Source: Epiperipatus broadwayi (taxonomy: Eukaryota > Onychophora > Udeonychophora > Euonychophora > Peripatidae). Taken from it: DNA of 64,000 nt. Of this stretch, positions 33,201 to 48,200 are shown one piece after another. The position numbers and the translations under genes are program-made. The notes beneath the pieces are model-generated. The model was not told the origin of the DNA and made no database searches. It saw only the letters and a program-made list of their open reading frames with translations. Each line of letters begins with the position of its first letter. Position 1 is the first letter of the stretch. The stretch lies in assembly GCA_028023455.1 (NCBI GenBank), contig JAQFVV010012508.1:2231877-2295876 (forward strand). Direction: 5' to 3'.

Positions 33201-36200
33201 GATGAGTAGGCACTAGATGGGGATTTTATGCACCCATTGATTACTCTGGCTTGCATTGAGTGGCAATACGTATAGAGAGTTTAACCCGTTTTAATTTTAT
33301 ATACATATTCTTTTTTAAATTTTATACCATCTCTTAATTTATAATTACCTATTAATTTATCTAGACTTTTCAACCAGCTAATATTTATATGCTTATCAAT
33401 ATAAGTTTTGTTTTGTATTAATGTGTCATAAATTTTGGGATAATTTGAAAGTTTGATCCATTTCTTATTTGAATTATTGCTACTATCATCATAAACATTT
33501 TGCATAGAGATGTTATCACCCGCTATAGATTTCTTAGAATTAAAATAGAAGCAAAAGAAATAAATATATAAATAGATTATGTAAATGAGATATTTATTTT
33601 ATATAGCGCGATGTTTATGAATTGTAATAAACTAAAGATCAGTTTTAATATCTTCACGCTCTCATTTGCCCATATTTAAGCGTTTGGGTTGAAAGAATAG
33701 GTGGATTCATTCTATTCTTTCACAAAGACTTTATCTTGTGTTGTAGATGGGAGTATTCATTGATTATTAAGATCCATAAAAAGCGCATGTGCATTAGCTT
33801 GAAAAGCTGATCTTTAGTTTATTATAAATAGATTATCTAAATCTTCTGGATTTTTATATTTTTTTATATAACTGTTTTTACAAATAATGCTTTAGAAAAC
33901 TTCAGAACAAAAGCTATAAGATGGAAGTAAAAAAGAGGGAATGAAAGATAAAAATTGTTACAACTTTTTTTTTAAAAGATCAATGGTAGTGAATTACTAG
34001 GAAATATGAATTATAAATACTTTGCACAAATTATTACCATAAATGGCAACATCATATACAAAATTGTCACACAATTAAATTTGGATATGTACCTGAAAAA
34101 AAAAAAGATTTGTTTATGCCTTAGTTCTACTAGTGTTTACTTATGAATATAAGTCTTGGACATTTAATAACAAGGGAATATAGAGAGTTCAGACAACAAG
34201 GTGAACTATAGATACGTGGTCACAATTAGCGAAGACCAATCAAAAGCAAAAATACAAATAGAAAAAATTTTCAATTACTAAATCAGTATCGCTTTTCTGA
34301 TTTGAAATACTATACTTTTATAAATTAGTACGATTGTTGATTTAATTACTTTAGACTACGACTACAGATACGTCAAAAATATCAAGCAATAACTTTAGCA
34401 TAATCCAAATTACAGTATTATCTACATTTCAACTGCAGATGACTTTAACGGACTTGAAAGCAATCACGCTAATATCAGACAGCTAACAAAGTTATAAAAA
34501 TAACTTCCTGTTTAATGGCATAAAACATTTAACCCAATCAAGATTAAAGTACTATTTCTTTACCATAATTATAATTTATATATTCGCAAACATAAATATT
34601 GCAACCAATTATATTATCTATATAAGTATGCTTTAACTAAAATAAAGTTACTACTTTTTTCTTCACTATTTTTGGGATGAAAAATCAACGAGGAATACTT
34701 GCAAAAGGTATAATATCTATGTAATATTAAATTATTATCAGTAATTTAAAAAATATGCTTACTGTACTTAAAATAGAAGCCATATTTTTGCAATGCGATG
34801 TAAATGAGAAAGTTAAAATTTCATTGTTTTAATAATTTCTAAATTTCCCAGTTTTTATATATTTTTCCAAACAATGAGGAAGTGAATCAGCGAATTCAGT
34901 AGCAGCATATGTACATATATATGTAAACAAAAGGAGTAAATCACCTTAATGTTTACATATTAAATTTTATTTAATTATTATAATCAAGGTTTTAAAAAAG
35001 AGATCATGTCTCAAGCTTTGTATAATTGACTATTAGTTTAATAAATATTAAGTGCTCCATTCCATCTGGTTGATATATTAATTTCACTCTGAATTTCTAA
35101 CAATGTTGACAAACGTATGCTTAAAAACATCAGAGCTTCAAGAATAGATAAATTCATCCTATTCTTGATCCTTTGTTCAACATTTAGAATGCATTTAATT
35201 CATAGTCTAAGGGAGTGATTTACTCCCTTTGTTTACATATATACCTTGAGGTGTGTTTAATTTAATGTTTGTGTATATATATATTATACAAATAATATAT
35301 CCATTAATTAAAAAACTAATTGCAAAAACAATAAAACTAATAAATATAATGGTAATTAACTATTATATACAGTCTTTCAACCCGCAGAAGTACTTTCGGT
35401 TAATTCCTTAAACCTCCTCAGCTGCCAGTTGAGGTGGTTTAAGGTGAGGAGGTTAAGAGGATTGAAAGACTATCATCATCAACCATTATCAATCCACTGC
35501 AGGATGAAAGTCTCTCCAAGTTCAATTCATCTTTTCAATCTTTACCTTCTCTTCTCCACATCACCCCTGCACACTTTCTTATTTCATCCAACCATCTCAC
35601 ACGTGGTCTCTTTCTGGGTCTTTTACAATCTCTCGGAATCCAGTTTAAGATTTCAATTGTCCATCTATTATCATCTCTTCTAGCAATATGTCCAGCCCAA
35701 CTCCACTTCAGACTTTTAATTTTTTCAATGAGGTTGATAAAACTTGTTTGTTCTCTTACCCATATATTACGTTTTCGATCTCTTCTTACTACTCCTAACA
35801 TGCATCTCTCCATGCTTCTTTGAATGGTCTGATGTCTCTGTATTGCTCTTCTATTAAGTGTCCAAGTCTCAGATCCATAAGTAAGAAATGGTAAAATACA
35901 TTTATTAAAAACCTTTCTTTTCAAACACATAGGCATATTTCCTGTTAATATCAAGTTATTTCTACCAAAAGCACTCCAACCAAGTTTAATTCTGTGATTA
36001 ATTTCATCTATTATGTTTCCATCTGTATTAATAATCTGACCAAAGTATTTGTAGCTGTTAACTTCTTCTAACTCATCATAATCAATCTTTATTTTCATAT
36101 TTTGAGAAAATTCATTGAACATTACCTTAGCCTTTTTAACATTTATCTTTAGTCCTACTTTCATCTGATAACTCCTGCAACATTTCCTGCAGCTCTAAAG

Positions 36201-39200
36201 CATTATTTGCAAAAACAACTACATCATCTGCAAAATCTAAATGACTTAAATAATCTCCATTTACTTTAACTCCTTTATCTTCCTATTTTAACCCACGAAA
36301 TACTTCTTGCAGCACTGCTGTAAAAAGTTTTGGAGATATGCAGTCACCCTGTCTTATACCCTTCTCAATGTTGATTTTCCTAGTATGTAATGTAATTGTT
36401 TCTGTTGCATTTTTATAAATATTCTTCAAAATATGACAATATCCTGGATCTATACCTTGATGATCAAATGCTTTAATCACTGAAGAAATGTTTATAGAAT
36501 CAAATGCCTTTTCATAATCTACAAATCCAAAGCACAATGGCAACTCGTATTCATTTGTCCTTTCTATAACTTCTCTCAATACCTGAATATGATCTACTGT
36601 ACTAAAACCACTTTTAAATCCAGTTTGTTCTCTTGGTTGGTGGAAATCCAATGTTCTCTGTAGATGAGTTGTAATTATCTTGGTAAAATTTTTATATAAA
36701 ACTGATAAAACACTGATAGGTCTGTAATTTCTAATATGTTCTTTATCACACCTTTTTAATATTAATATTGCATTCTTTCAATCATCTGGTACATCTTTAT
36801 CATTTAGATATTTGGTATATAACTTTGCTAAAAAAAATTCTATTCCTTCACCTGCTTCTTTTAATATATCAATTACAATTCTATCATTACCTAAAGCCTT
36901 TCCTTTCTTCATATATTTAATTGCATGTCTCACTTCTTCATTTAAAATTCTGGGCAATTCAGAAGATATAATAGATATAGGAGGTACTTATTCTTTATTA
37001 CTATATAATTCTTGATAGAAAACTTCTACCCATTTCATGATGTCATCTCTCTTTTTAGTAATAATCCATCTTTTTTTCTTATTGCAGGTATAAATTTCCT
37101 ACCAATACCAAATTGTTGTTTTACACTCTTGAGACTTTTATTCTCTTCTACAGCTTTCCTTGCTAGTTCACAGTTATACTTTCTTATATCATTTTCAACT
37201 CTTTTCCATATCATTTTACAAAATTTGAGGTATTCAATCTTTTTTAATGCATCATTTTTGTATATTTTCATATTCCTTCTTTTCTTGATAAATTCTCTAG
37301 TCTCAGTAGAAATTTTATTGTCTAATTGCTGCTTTTTTCTACCAGCTATCTTTGTATAGTATATCAGTTATTTTCTTATTAATTTCATTCAAATCTGAAT
37401 CATATTCAAAATCTACAAATACTTGAAATCGATTTATAAGTTCTAATTTAAATTCATTAGAATGTTTCTGAAGATTAGGAATATCAACTGTAAATATTGT
37501 TTTTCTTAAAAAAATTTTGTCTCTCTAGTTTTGCATTAACACGTATCTTACATCTTACTAATCGATGATTACTTCCTGTGTTAAATTTATTAAGAACATT
37601 ACAATCTTGAAATATGTATTTCCTGTTAGTCAAAATATAATCCAATTCTGCTGTACCTTCATTTGGATGCTTCAATTTTTATTTCCTTTTAACATTTTTC
37701 TCAAAAAAAGAATTCATAATATAAAGTTTTTCTTTTTCTGCAAACTCCACAAGTCTATGTTCTCTCTCATTTCTATTACCATAACCAAAATTACCTACAG
37801 CACTTTCATCTTTCATTTGTTTACCAATTTTACCATTAAAGTCTCCCATAACAATTTTAAAATGTTGTTTACTCTGATCAAAAGCCTTTTGTACATCCAT
37901 ATAAAAATTTTCTACTACTTTATCACTATGAGAACTTGTTGGGGCATAAACCTGAATTATCGGCATTTGGTATCTGCTATTAAGTTGTATAACTAATTTT
38001 GCCACTCTGTCCGATACACCATCAATCTCCACAATGTTCTACTTTTTATTTATAATGACTCTCCTACTCCACTTGTATTTTCAATATTTGTGCCTTTACT
38101 TTTTAAATCAATTGTCTCTTCACCTTTTCTTCTAACTTCACAAAGTCCAATAATGTCCCATTTAATATAAGACAGTTCTTCTTCTAATTCTTGCAATCTT
38201 CTTTCACTTGAAAGTGATCTGCAGTTGTAAGTACCTGAATAAAAAGTCATCATCAAATGGCAGCCTGGGTTCACAATCAAGGGATTCTTAGCATCCTCCG
38301 CCTTTGGCCACCATCTGCTGCCTTGGTTGGTGACTTTACAGCCTTTTGTCTGTCATGATTGTATATATCTATTGAAAAAATATTTATCATTTACACATAC
38401 ATTCATTCTGCCTTATCAGGCAACTGAGAAGAAAGACTATATATAATAGTTAAATACCATAATATTTATTAGTTTTATTGCTATATATATATATGTTAAT
38501 ATGTCATTTCTTGAATCAAGAAACTATTTGAACCTATATTCTTTTAATATGGAAAGTTATCTGGACACATGACACAATATATTAATTTAATCTATGAATG
38601 CTTAGTCTATTTTTACTGTTATTCTAAACATACGTAAATAAAACTCTTCATTTGACAATCTAAATGTTCATCTATAATATTGTCATTATCAATGTACATT
38701 TAAAACAATAATATTTACTAAGGCAATAAACCTCAAGAATGTGTACTTGAAAATGCGAAGGTAGGGACCTCTACAGGTCTTAACCACAAGCTTACGCTTT
38801 GGAAGAAAAGAGGGGAACCCTTCCTTACTTCAACCTACTTTCTATATAAATAGGTGAAGCTGAAGCAGTTAGATCTGAGAGCGTGAAGCTATTGAATACT
38901 TCACTGATTAAGTCCACAATTCGTATTACACATTAATCTTTCTATTTACGAGTCAATGGAAAGATCTTATAGTTAGAAATCTATTACGATAATTTAAAGT
39001 TGTAATTATAAATTTATTTAAAACAATACAAAATTTGAATAAATACCTTTTTTGACGTCATAACAAAGATCACAAACACGAACTGGAGTTTCTCCCCAAC
39101 CTCTTTCAGGTACAGGTCGAATTTTAGAAGAACAATTTTCACAAAAGCCTTTTCCACAGGCTCTACAATGGTGCTTAGTATCAGTATCACCGAATCTGGT

Positions 39201-42200
39201 TTCACAAATTCCACAAACCTAATGATATAAAAACTCAATTAATTTTATAAAATAAAAGAACTTTTATATAAAACTATATTTAATTAATATTAAATTTACA
39301 ACAGAAAAAAAAAAACAAGGGGCAAAAAGTGTAAAATCAGACCTGGATTAGTAACATCAAATCATAATCAGATTCTAGAATTTTAAGTGCAAATTTTTGA
39401 AAGATTGTAATTTTAAAATTGGCAAAATTTAAATGAATAAATAAAATATTTTATTTAAATTTAAAAAAAAAGTTTTATTAAGTAAGATTATACATAACAA
39501 TAATATTGATGGAATTTATATAAAGCTAAATGCAAAATCTTTATGGTAAAATAGTTAATAGAGTCTCAGTTATATCTGAACACTTATAAAAATTTAATAT
39601 TTGATTTTATAATTGTTGGGTGCATGTGGGCACTACTTTTACTTATCAATTAATTTACTGCAACTTTGATGCTACCAATGTGGGTAATAAACTATCCTTT
39701 TAGTTGTTGAATTATTATTTTGTATTAATAAATATATCAATGGTTTTATTTGTTGGTAGTTGATTCACTTTTTAAAAAATATATACTAGTAGTGGTGATT
39801 TGTGACCATTACATAGTAGATTTTTTTTTTTTTTTGTAATTTTGGCTTCCCAATCGTAGAATCTCAATAAACTTATAGCTTGAGAGAAAAGCTATGGGCT
39901 ATAATAAACTTATATCCTTATTCAATTTGAAAATTACATTGTATATTTTAATTATTTGTGGTACAATTGATTCGAAGGGCCAGATTTTTAATGAAACACA
40001 TCCTGAGACGTAAGGTATTAGATAATTAATATAGTACTGAGAATATTATATAAGAGTACTAAACTCTCCATACAGTAGAGCCACCAAATGCAAGCCTTCA
40101 TAATCAATAGATGCAGGAAGGTTTGTGCATAAAATCCCTATCTAATGCCTTCTCATCCACCATCCCCAGACTAGTATCTAGCTTTTGACATTCATCAATG
40201 AGGAGTCTTGGATTTGAGAGTGCTGAATCTAGATCTTAGGACCTAATGCAACCCTCTAACAGCCACTTTTTACCTATTTGGTTAACTATAAAGCTAGGAG
40301 CCCAAGTGAAAACACCATCATATTTCCAAGCCAAGCTCATTCACTTGTATACATTTTGGCATCTTTGGTTTTTCAAAATCCACAGTCATCATTATCCTAT
40401 GGACAGGATAGGTATAAAGCTATCAAGACATCAAATGATCACAATTTCATACACTTACACATGTTCTTAATAAGAGTACTAAACCCATACAGTAGTGCCA
40501 CCAAGTGCAAGCCTTTGCAATCAATGGATGCAGAAAAATTTGTGCATAAAATCCCTATCTAGTGCCTACTCATCCAACATTCTCAGACTAGTTTCTAGCT
40601 TATAGCTTTCTTCAGTGTGAAGCTTTGGATTTAAGAGCACTGCAAGGTTTGCACATGGTGGCACTACTGTATGGAGAATTTAATTCTCTTATTAACAGCA
40701 TGTGTAAGCATATGGAATGGTGATCTTGTGATGTTTGATGGTTTTATACTTATCCTGTCCATAGGATGAGGGTGTTTGTGGTTTTTGAAAAATCAAAGAC
40801 ACCAAAATGTACAGATGCTGAACTGAATTTAGATCTATATGACTATACAAGTGAAACAGTTTGGGTTGGAAACATTATCTTGGAGTCACGCTTTACAATT
40901 AGAAGGAATACTTGTTTTTAAAAAAATAATTAGAATAGGATTAAGAAGAAAATGAGGTGAATTTATTAATAAATTAATTGACGAAATTAACACTGCAGGG
41001 AAGATGTTATAAAACCATTTTAAAAATACATGAAGAAGAGAGCTAAAAAAAAAAAAACTCAGTTATTCTGTTAAGTACAGAGAGAAAAAAATGTGAGTAT
41101 AGTGAAGAACTTGAAAAATATTCAATGAATTTGAAACAAAAAGTTATAATAATGGGGAGTCAGCAAGTAAAAGAGATTCACTAAAAGCTCAATTTATGAA
41201 AAGATAGAGTGGTGTAGTCAGAATAGAGAAATAGGTAGAGTAAATAAAAAAGCAGGTACTTACGTATTATCTAGTCACCCAAGCTTGGCAGTCATGTTTT
41301 TTTTAATTATACCTTTTGAGGGCATACAAATATTTGTTTATCTTTTTTTAGCAATATTATTTTACTAAATATGTGTCATTAGTTGAATTTAAAAAATATT
41401 AATGAATCTATTACAAATTCCATTCATAAGATTTAATTAATTTATATACATATCATTGCTGTAATTTTTTTTTACATTCAGCATAAGATTGTCATTGGAC
41501 TTTTAGGTTCAGTATTTTTCCTTTTTTTTCAAAAACATTTTCGCAAAATATTTGAAATTTGGGATCTTTCATTGAGAGAGGACTATGGGTCCTATCCTTC
41601 TGACTGCATAGAGAAGAAGATGCATTTGTGGCGAGTTTGCGGGCTATTAGGAATTTCGGGCCACTGATATCAACAACTAGTGTTTATTATTTTGTTTACT
41701 ACAGTTTAAATTATTACATTTATTTTAATTATAATTAATTATCATACTTTCTGTGTAATTTCTTTTATTTTTATAATAATAATTTTAAAAAAAGGGTAAA
41801 CATTAAACCTGGCCGCTTGTGCACTTGTGAAAACGTTTAATTCAAAAAAGACATGGCTGCCTAGCTTGGATGACAGGATTTTACATAAGTACCAAAAAAA
41901 AAAAAAAGACTAGATTGTTTGGCAGCTAAAGAGTTAATAGCTAAGACAGGGTATAATTTACAGTTTTCAATTGATTAAAATATAAGAAAAATAATCTATT
42001 ATTTATTGCATTTTTAAAATGGATAAAAATCTATGGAGAAACTTTGAAAATATGGGAATAGACTTAGGACTGGTAAAGATTAAGAATCTATACAAGAATA
42101 ATTTTTTATTAATAGTAATTATAATAGGAATATAAAATTGTTGGAAGCTGTACGTAAAATCAAGTTAAACAAAAATGACCATAATCACCTTTATTATTTG

Positions 42201-45200
42201 TTTTATTTTGGAAAGAACTGAAGAAGAGATAGAAAAATGAAAATAGAGATAGAAATTCCCATAGTGAGAACTAGGAGAATGCATAATACAGCTTTTTTTT
42301 TTGGCAGATGATACGGAATTTTTTTTTTTTTTGCAAACAGTTTAAAAGATATGAAGCAGTTGCAAAGATAAAAAAATATAAAGTTCAATTCAGAAAGAAA
42401 CCACCAACAATATTAGTATTTAATAGATGGATAAAAATTGAAGGATAAATATTGAAGGATATTTATTTTGAATAAGAGAAAGAATATAGGTATTTAAATA
42501 TTTTGTTGAATACAAAAAATAATTACAAAGGCAAAAACCACAATTATAATGAGAGTGATTAAAATTTAGCAAGTTTCCATATAACAAATATAAATAGGTA
42601 AAATATTTGGAAAAAGATGATAGTACTTCTTTGGGAAATAAAATTTATGTATTGAATAAGGCGGCACTTGATAACCTTATTACACTTTTGTTTCCCTTTC
42701 TTGGATGAAAATTTGGTATGATCCATTCTTTGTTTTTACCCATCTAAATTATAAATACAATTAAGTAAAGATATTCATAATAAAATGGTAATAGTTTTAA
42801 TTACTAAACAAATTTATATTTCCTAATATTTTAATATTAAGCAACATATGAATTGAAATGAAATTTTTGCCAAAAATCATATATTTATAAAAAAATTAAA
42901 AAAAATAACGATATATAAAAAATAATTTATTTTCATATGATTTTTATCTATTTTTAAAAATTAAATCCTTTCAAAACAAAAAAACTTATCATTATCCAAA
43001 ACTTAAGAAAGTTTCTTAAATATTTTGTGCCCCCCCCCTCCCACTAAATATCACATGAACACCATCTCTTATGCTAACACATAACTGTTATTAAACAGGC
43101 AAAACTTCATACAGTAGTGCCACCCTGTGCCAACCAGAGTAATGAGTAGGCACTAGATGGGGATTTATGCACAAGCCGTCTGGCATCCATTGATTATTCT
43201 GGTTATCACAGGGTGGCACTACTGTATGGAGAGTTTTGCCTGTTTAACCCCCCACCCCACCCGATAATTTTTCTATTACCCTTGATGGATCGTAACCCTC
43301 AGGTGATGCACCGCTGGAATAGGGGACACAGAAACTTTTAGATACAATTTAAAAAGAAGGAAGTTAGATGATAAATTATGGACAGAAAATGAGGCTATTC
43401 AAGGAGAAATGAAGTGGATTTCTTTTTCAATGACTGAAATTAAAAACAAATTAAAAATGTTTGGAAACTACAATATGTAAATGAAAATACATTAGTATGA
43501 ATAGTATTTAAATGGAATATGTAGCAAGATCAACCAAACGTTTTAGTAAAAAGGATTTTACAATATGTAAAGTTAATAGATAAAAAATTTTCTACATATT
43601 TATATTAAAAAAGTACACAAATATATAGAGAATATATTATAGCTTTTAAATTATGAGTGATAAAAAAAAAAAAAAGGTAAATTGATTTTAAAAAAGTAAG
43701 TAAATTTATGAAAAATGGAATATTAATTAAAAAAAATTTATTATTACTTTTTAAACATTAATTTTTATTAAGCGCATGGTCAGCACATAAATCTATATCA
43801 GGCTTTAATCTAACTACTATGCACCTTGAGTGCTCAATTTTACCATGAGAGGGATCTCTACAAATCTTAACACAAGATTATGACTTTATAAAGATAAGAG
43901 CAGCCATCTTATCTTCAACCTACTTTCTCATTTGCCTATATAATTAGAAAGTAGGTTAAAGATAAGATGGCCACTCTTATCTTTATGAAGTCGTAATCTT
44001 GTGTTAAGATTTGTAGAAGTCCCTCTCATGGTAAATGTGAGCACTCAAGATGCATAGTAGTTCAGTTAAAGCCTGATATAGATCTATGTGCTGACCATGT
44101 GCTTAATAAAAATTAATGTTTACAACTTTGAATTGCTTAGAAATATTTCTAATTATAAGATCTAAATATTAACTCATTGTCAATCGAAAAATTTCCGCGA
44201 ACGTTGATTTCTAGATGAGATAGTGGACTTAATTAGTGAAGAACTTACTCGCTTCACACTCTCAAATCAAAATGCTTTAGATTTGCCTATATAATTAGAA
44301 AGTAGATTGAAAATAAGATGTCATTCTTATCTTTATAAAGCTGTAATCTTGTGTTAAGATTTGTAGAGGTCCCTCTCGTGGTAAAATTGAGCACTCAAGA
44401 CGCATAATAGTTAGGTAAAAACCTGAAATAGATATATTACTTTTTATAAATCTCCATATATACACTCTAATGCAAATTTTTTTACATAATTCCTTTAATT
44501 TTCTAACAGTTTCAACTGTCCTGCAGTCTTCATCAGAGAAAATATAAAAAATATAAGAAATTTATTATTACGCGGTGCATTGCAGGAACATTAGTTATAG
44601 AGAAAGAAAATAAAAATAGAATAAAGACTTGGATTCTAGATGTCTTTTTTTATTGGAGATGAAGAAAGAATATTTTTTAGAAAGCAGGCTGAGAAAAAAA
44701 ATCATAATAAATAGTATAAGGAATATGAAGATAAGATATTGTAATTAATATAATAGAGTTAATAAAATTGTAATATAAAAATAAAAAAAGAGTTAATGAT
44801 GGGAAAATGATTAGATAGTAGGAAATAGTAAATAAATAAATTTACAATGGAATATAATAACTTTGAAGAGCAGAAATATTTTAATTTGACTAACAAGATC
44901 TCAAGATAGATCATCTATGCTCAGAAATCTCTGACTTCTTCCAAGGAGAAGCCATTTCATATCAAATTACATCACTACACTAAGGGAAAAAAAGTATTAT
45001 ATATATATATGTGTCAAAATAAAATAAATTACAAAGTAGATATAAAATACTTATTACTGACCACAATCTGAGAATTTGGTACCCAATAGATAGGGGCTAT
45101 TTGATCCGTCATCCAATTAGCGAGCATCTTTGTAGGTTTGGAACTGACACTGGTCACAGTTTCGGATACCAAGTGAACACCGTCCAAGAACCGGCGAGCA

Positions 45201-48200
45201 GCATTGTGAGTTCCTTGCAGAACAGTGCTGCCCTGGGAAAAAAAGGCATAAAAATATTACAAAACTAATTAAAAAGTTGACGAGTCATGTAATAACAAAT
45301 TATGACTATACCAAAACCTTCAAATATAAAAAGTAACATAGTATTATTAGATGAATAATATTTAAAAAAATATATTTTTTTTTAAATAATGTTTTTATTT
45401 TTTAGTTATAAATAAAACATATAATGTCAATTTAAATAAAATAATTGGTTTTCTTCATCAGTCTCTTTGAATCGTATTTGTTCATGTGCGATATTGCAAT
45501 CATTTTTTTATATAAATGTTAAACAGATATATATATATTTTATTTTAATTAATTTAGTATGAGTTAAATCAATATTAACAAAATTTTATTCTACAAATGT
45601 AGTATTTCTGCTGGCTTCATTGCTAAGAAGTGTTCTTAGGAAATATAAGGATATGAGTTCGAATTCTAAACGGGAACGGATTTTTTTTCATTGTTAATTG
45701 AAAAATGTTGACATACTGACAAAAACACAAAAGCATTTAATATTTCTATTATTGTTAATAAAAAAAATAATATAAATTAATTGGAAAAAAACAAACAAAC
45801 ATAAAAGTACAATAAAAGGATATAAATCATATTATGACAATCACATTTCTTTCAAAATGAAAATAATACAAAAATATTAGAACTTAGCAAACATACAAAA
45901 TATCATTGAGCAAAAAGCACATTAGCATCGTCAAAAAGCTATTTAGATAATCTTAGAAATAAAAATGACACTAACACAAATACATCCATAAAGATTTATA
46001 TGCATATAATGTATTTTAGAAATGGTTTTCAATAACTATATAGTATAATATACTACCCATAGTATTATCATAGAATAATACTGATCAATTAAAACAAATT
46101 ACATTTTTTCCTACCCAATGTTCATTACTGGTTGCATTTTAGCCCTCAGCCACAGAATGCACAAAGTTTAAAGAGATTAGAATCAACAAAATTATTCTTA
46201 ATTAGCTTCATGAAATGGTTAACAAGAGAACTTTCTCATGGAAGACGTCTTTGGCACAAATAATAATAATAATAATAATCAGGCAATGGACGTCAAGGGT
46301 ATTGGATATTTTAATCTAGAAATAAAGGAATGGCAGAAAAAAATCTTCAGAATGATCAAAAGAAGAGACAAATGCACCAACAATATTCATGACCTAAGAT
46401 TTATTTTTTAAAAAAATGATAAGTTGTTGATTTGAAATTAAAAAATATCGGACAGGTTGAATATTTTAAAAATTTAATGAATGTCGAAATAAAAGAATGT
46501 GATAATGATGCTGAGAAATGAAAAAAATAAATTTAGTGAACCAAGAAAAAATGAGCAGGTATTAACAAAGATGAAAAACGAAAAAACTATCAGTCCAAAA
46601 AATAGATCCATAAAAATGCAAAAGCAGTAAAGGGTACAGATGTAGTTTTTTTTTGTCAGATTGTTCAGACATTAATCATACAGAATACATGTGAATGAAT
46701 AGAAAAAGAGTGTACTGGGTGGTCAATTCACAAAAATAAGTTCAATATACGATAAAATTGTGGGAAAAAATAATATGAGAAAAGAATTAGGAAAAATTAT
46801 AATAAATAATGAACAATATAGCTTTTTATTTAAATGTGAGAAGATGGAGACAATACTTGCACTACATCCATTAAACAGGCAAAACTCTCCATACAGTAGT
46901 GCCATCCTGTGCCAACCAGAGTAATCAATGGATGCCAGAAGGCTTATGCATAAAATCCCCATCTAGTGCCTACTCATCCAATATCCCCAGACTAGTTTCT
47001 GGCTTGTGGTTGAGTAGACACTAGATGGGGATTTTATGCACAAGCCTTCCGGCATCCATTGATTACTCTGGTTGGCAAAGGGTGACACTACTATACGAAG
47101 AGTTTTGCCTGTTTAATAACAGTTATGTGTTAGCATAAAAGATGGTGATCATGTGATGTTTAATGGTTTAACTACATCCACTGTTGGAACCTTATCATGA
47201 AAGATAAAAAGCAATGGATTATGTATTCATCAGTTGAAAACTTCTTGTAACCAATACCTTGTGAGGATATAAAATTTTATAAGGAAAAAAAGACGGTATT
47301 AAAAAGTACTTTAGACTGGTTTTAAAATATATACTGTACCATAATAGTACTATATTTGTTAGATATACAGTGGTTAACCAAAAATTCTGGTAAATGTTAG
47401 ATCACAGTTCAGTTTTTCATTCAGTCTGTTGATTGCATTACTGTTGACTAAAAATAAAATAAAAGAACATCCATTTACCATATTGTGTTCTATGCTGGAA
47501 CTCGTGAAAAGACCAAATTGGATTTAGAAAAATGAAAAACAGCATTGAAGAATTCAGAGATGACACTGAGGTCATCTAAGTTAAGTCAATATGTTGTAGA
47601 AAGATCTTATGCAAGTTCTTTTACTAGATGAAATAATCTACATAGTGTAAGAATATTTGGAATCACCAAAATAATATAATGGAAATGATGGGTGGGGATG
47701 ATCCACCCCCTTTTTTTTTTTGGATAATATTTTTGCATGGTCGTCAAAGCAATTAAACAAAATAAGACCCAATTTCTATAGCAGAAGTGAATTTGGTCAC
47801 ATTCTATTTCCATTAAACTTATTTCAAACAAAAACAATAACAGGAAAATATATAAATATTACCAAATTCACCACTTCCTTCATTTTGCTGTAATATCTTA
47901 TATAAATGCAATTTATCCACTCTACTTTGAACATTTTTTAGCAAAAACCTGTAATTGTACATATGTGCATACACTATTTTTGTTTCTACTATCTTGCAGT
48001 CTTCTTCAGAGTCATTTTTACTTTTAAAAAATTGAAATAAAAGTGTTTGTGAAGAAGACTGCAGAACCGTCGAAACGTAGGTAGTGTATGCATATGTGTA
48101 CAATGAAAGGTTTTTGCTAAAAAGTATTCAAAGTATCATGGATAAATTGCATTTATATAGGAAAATATATATATAAAAATTATTGTAAATAAAATCTGAA

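Larger units (their letters stand above)
47888..48166. repeat. Family B foldback with two hammerhead cores
   Basis: The inverted arms share AAATGCAATTTATCCA, TTTAGCAAAAACC and ATGTGCATACACTA. Each arm carries a family B core pointing outward from the centre (minus at 47982-48009, plus at 48049-48076). No coding sequence. Confidence 0.75.

Noticed and set aside
37012-37996. Plus-strand open frames rich in Phe, Leu and Ile
   Set aside because: They are antisense to the RTE ORF and have the composition expected of reversed AT-rich coding sequence.
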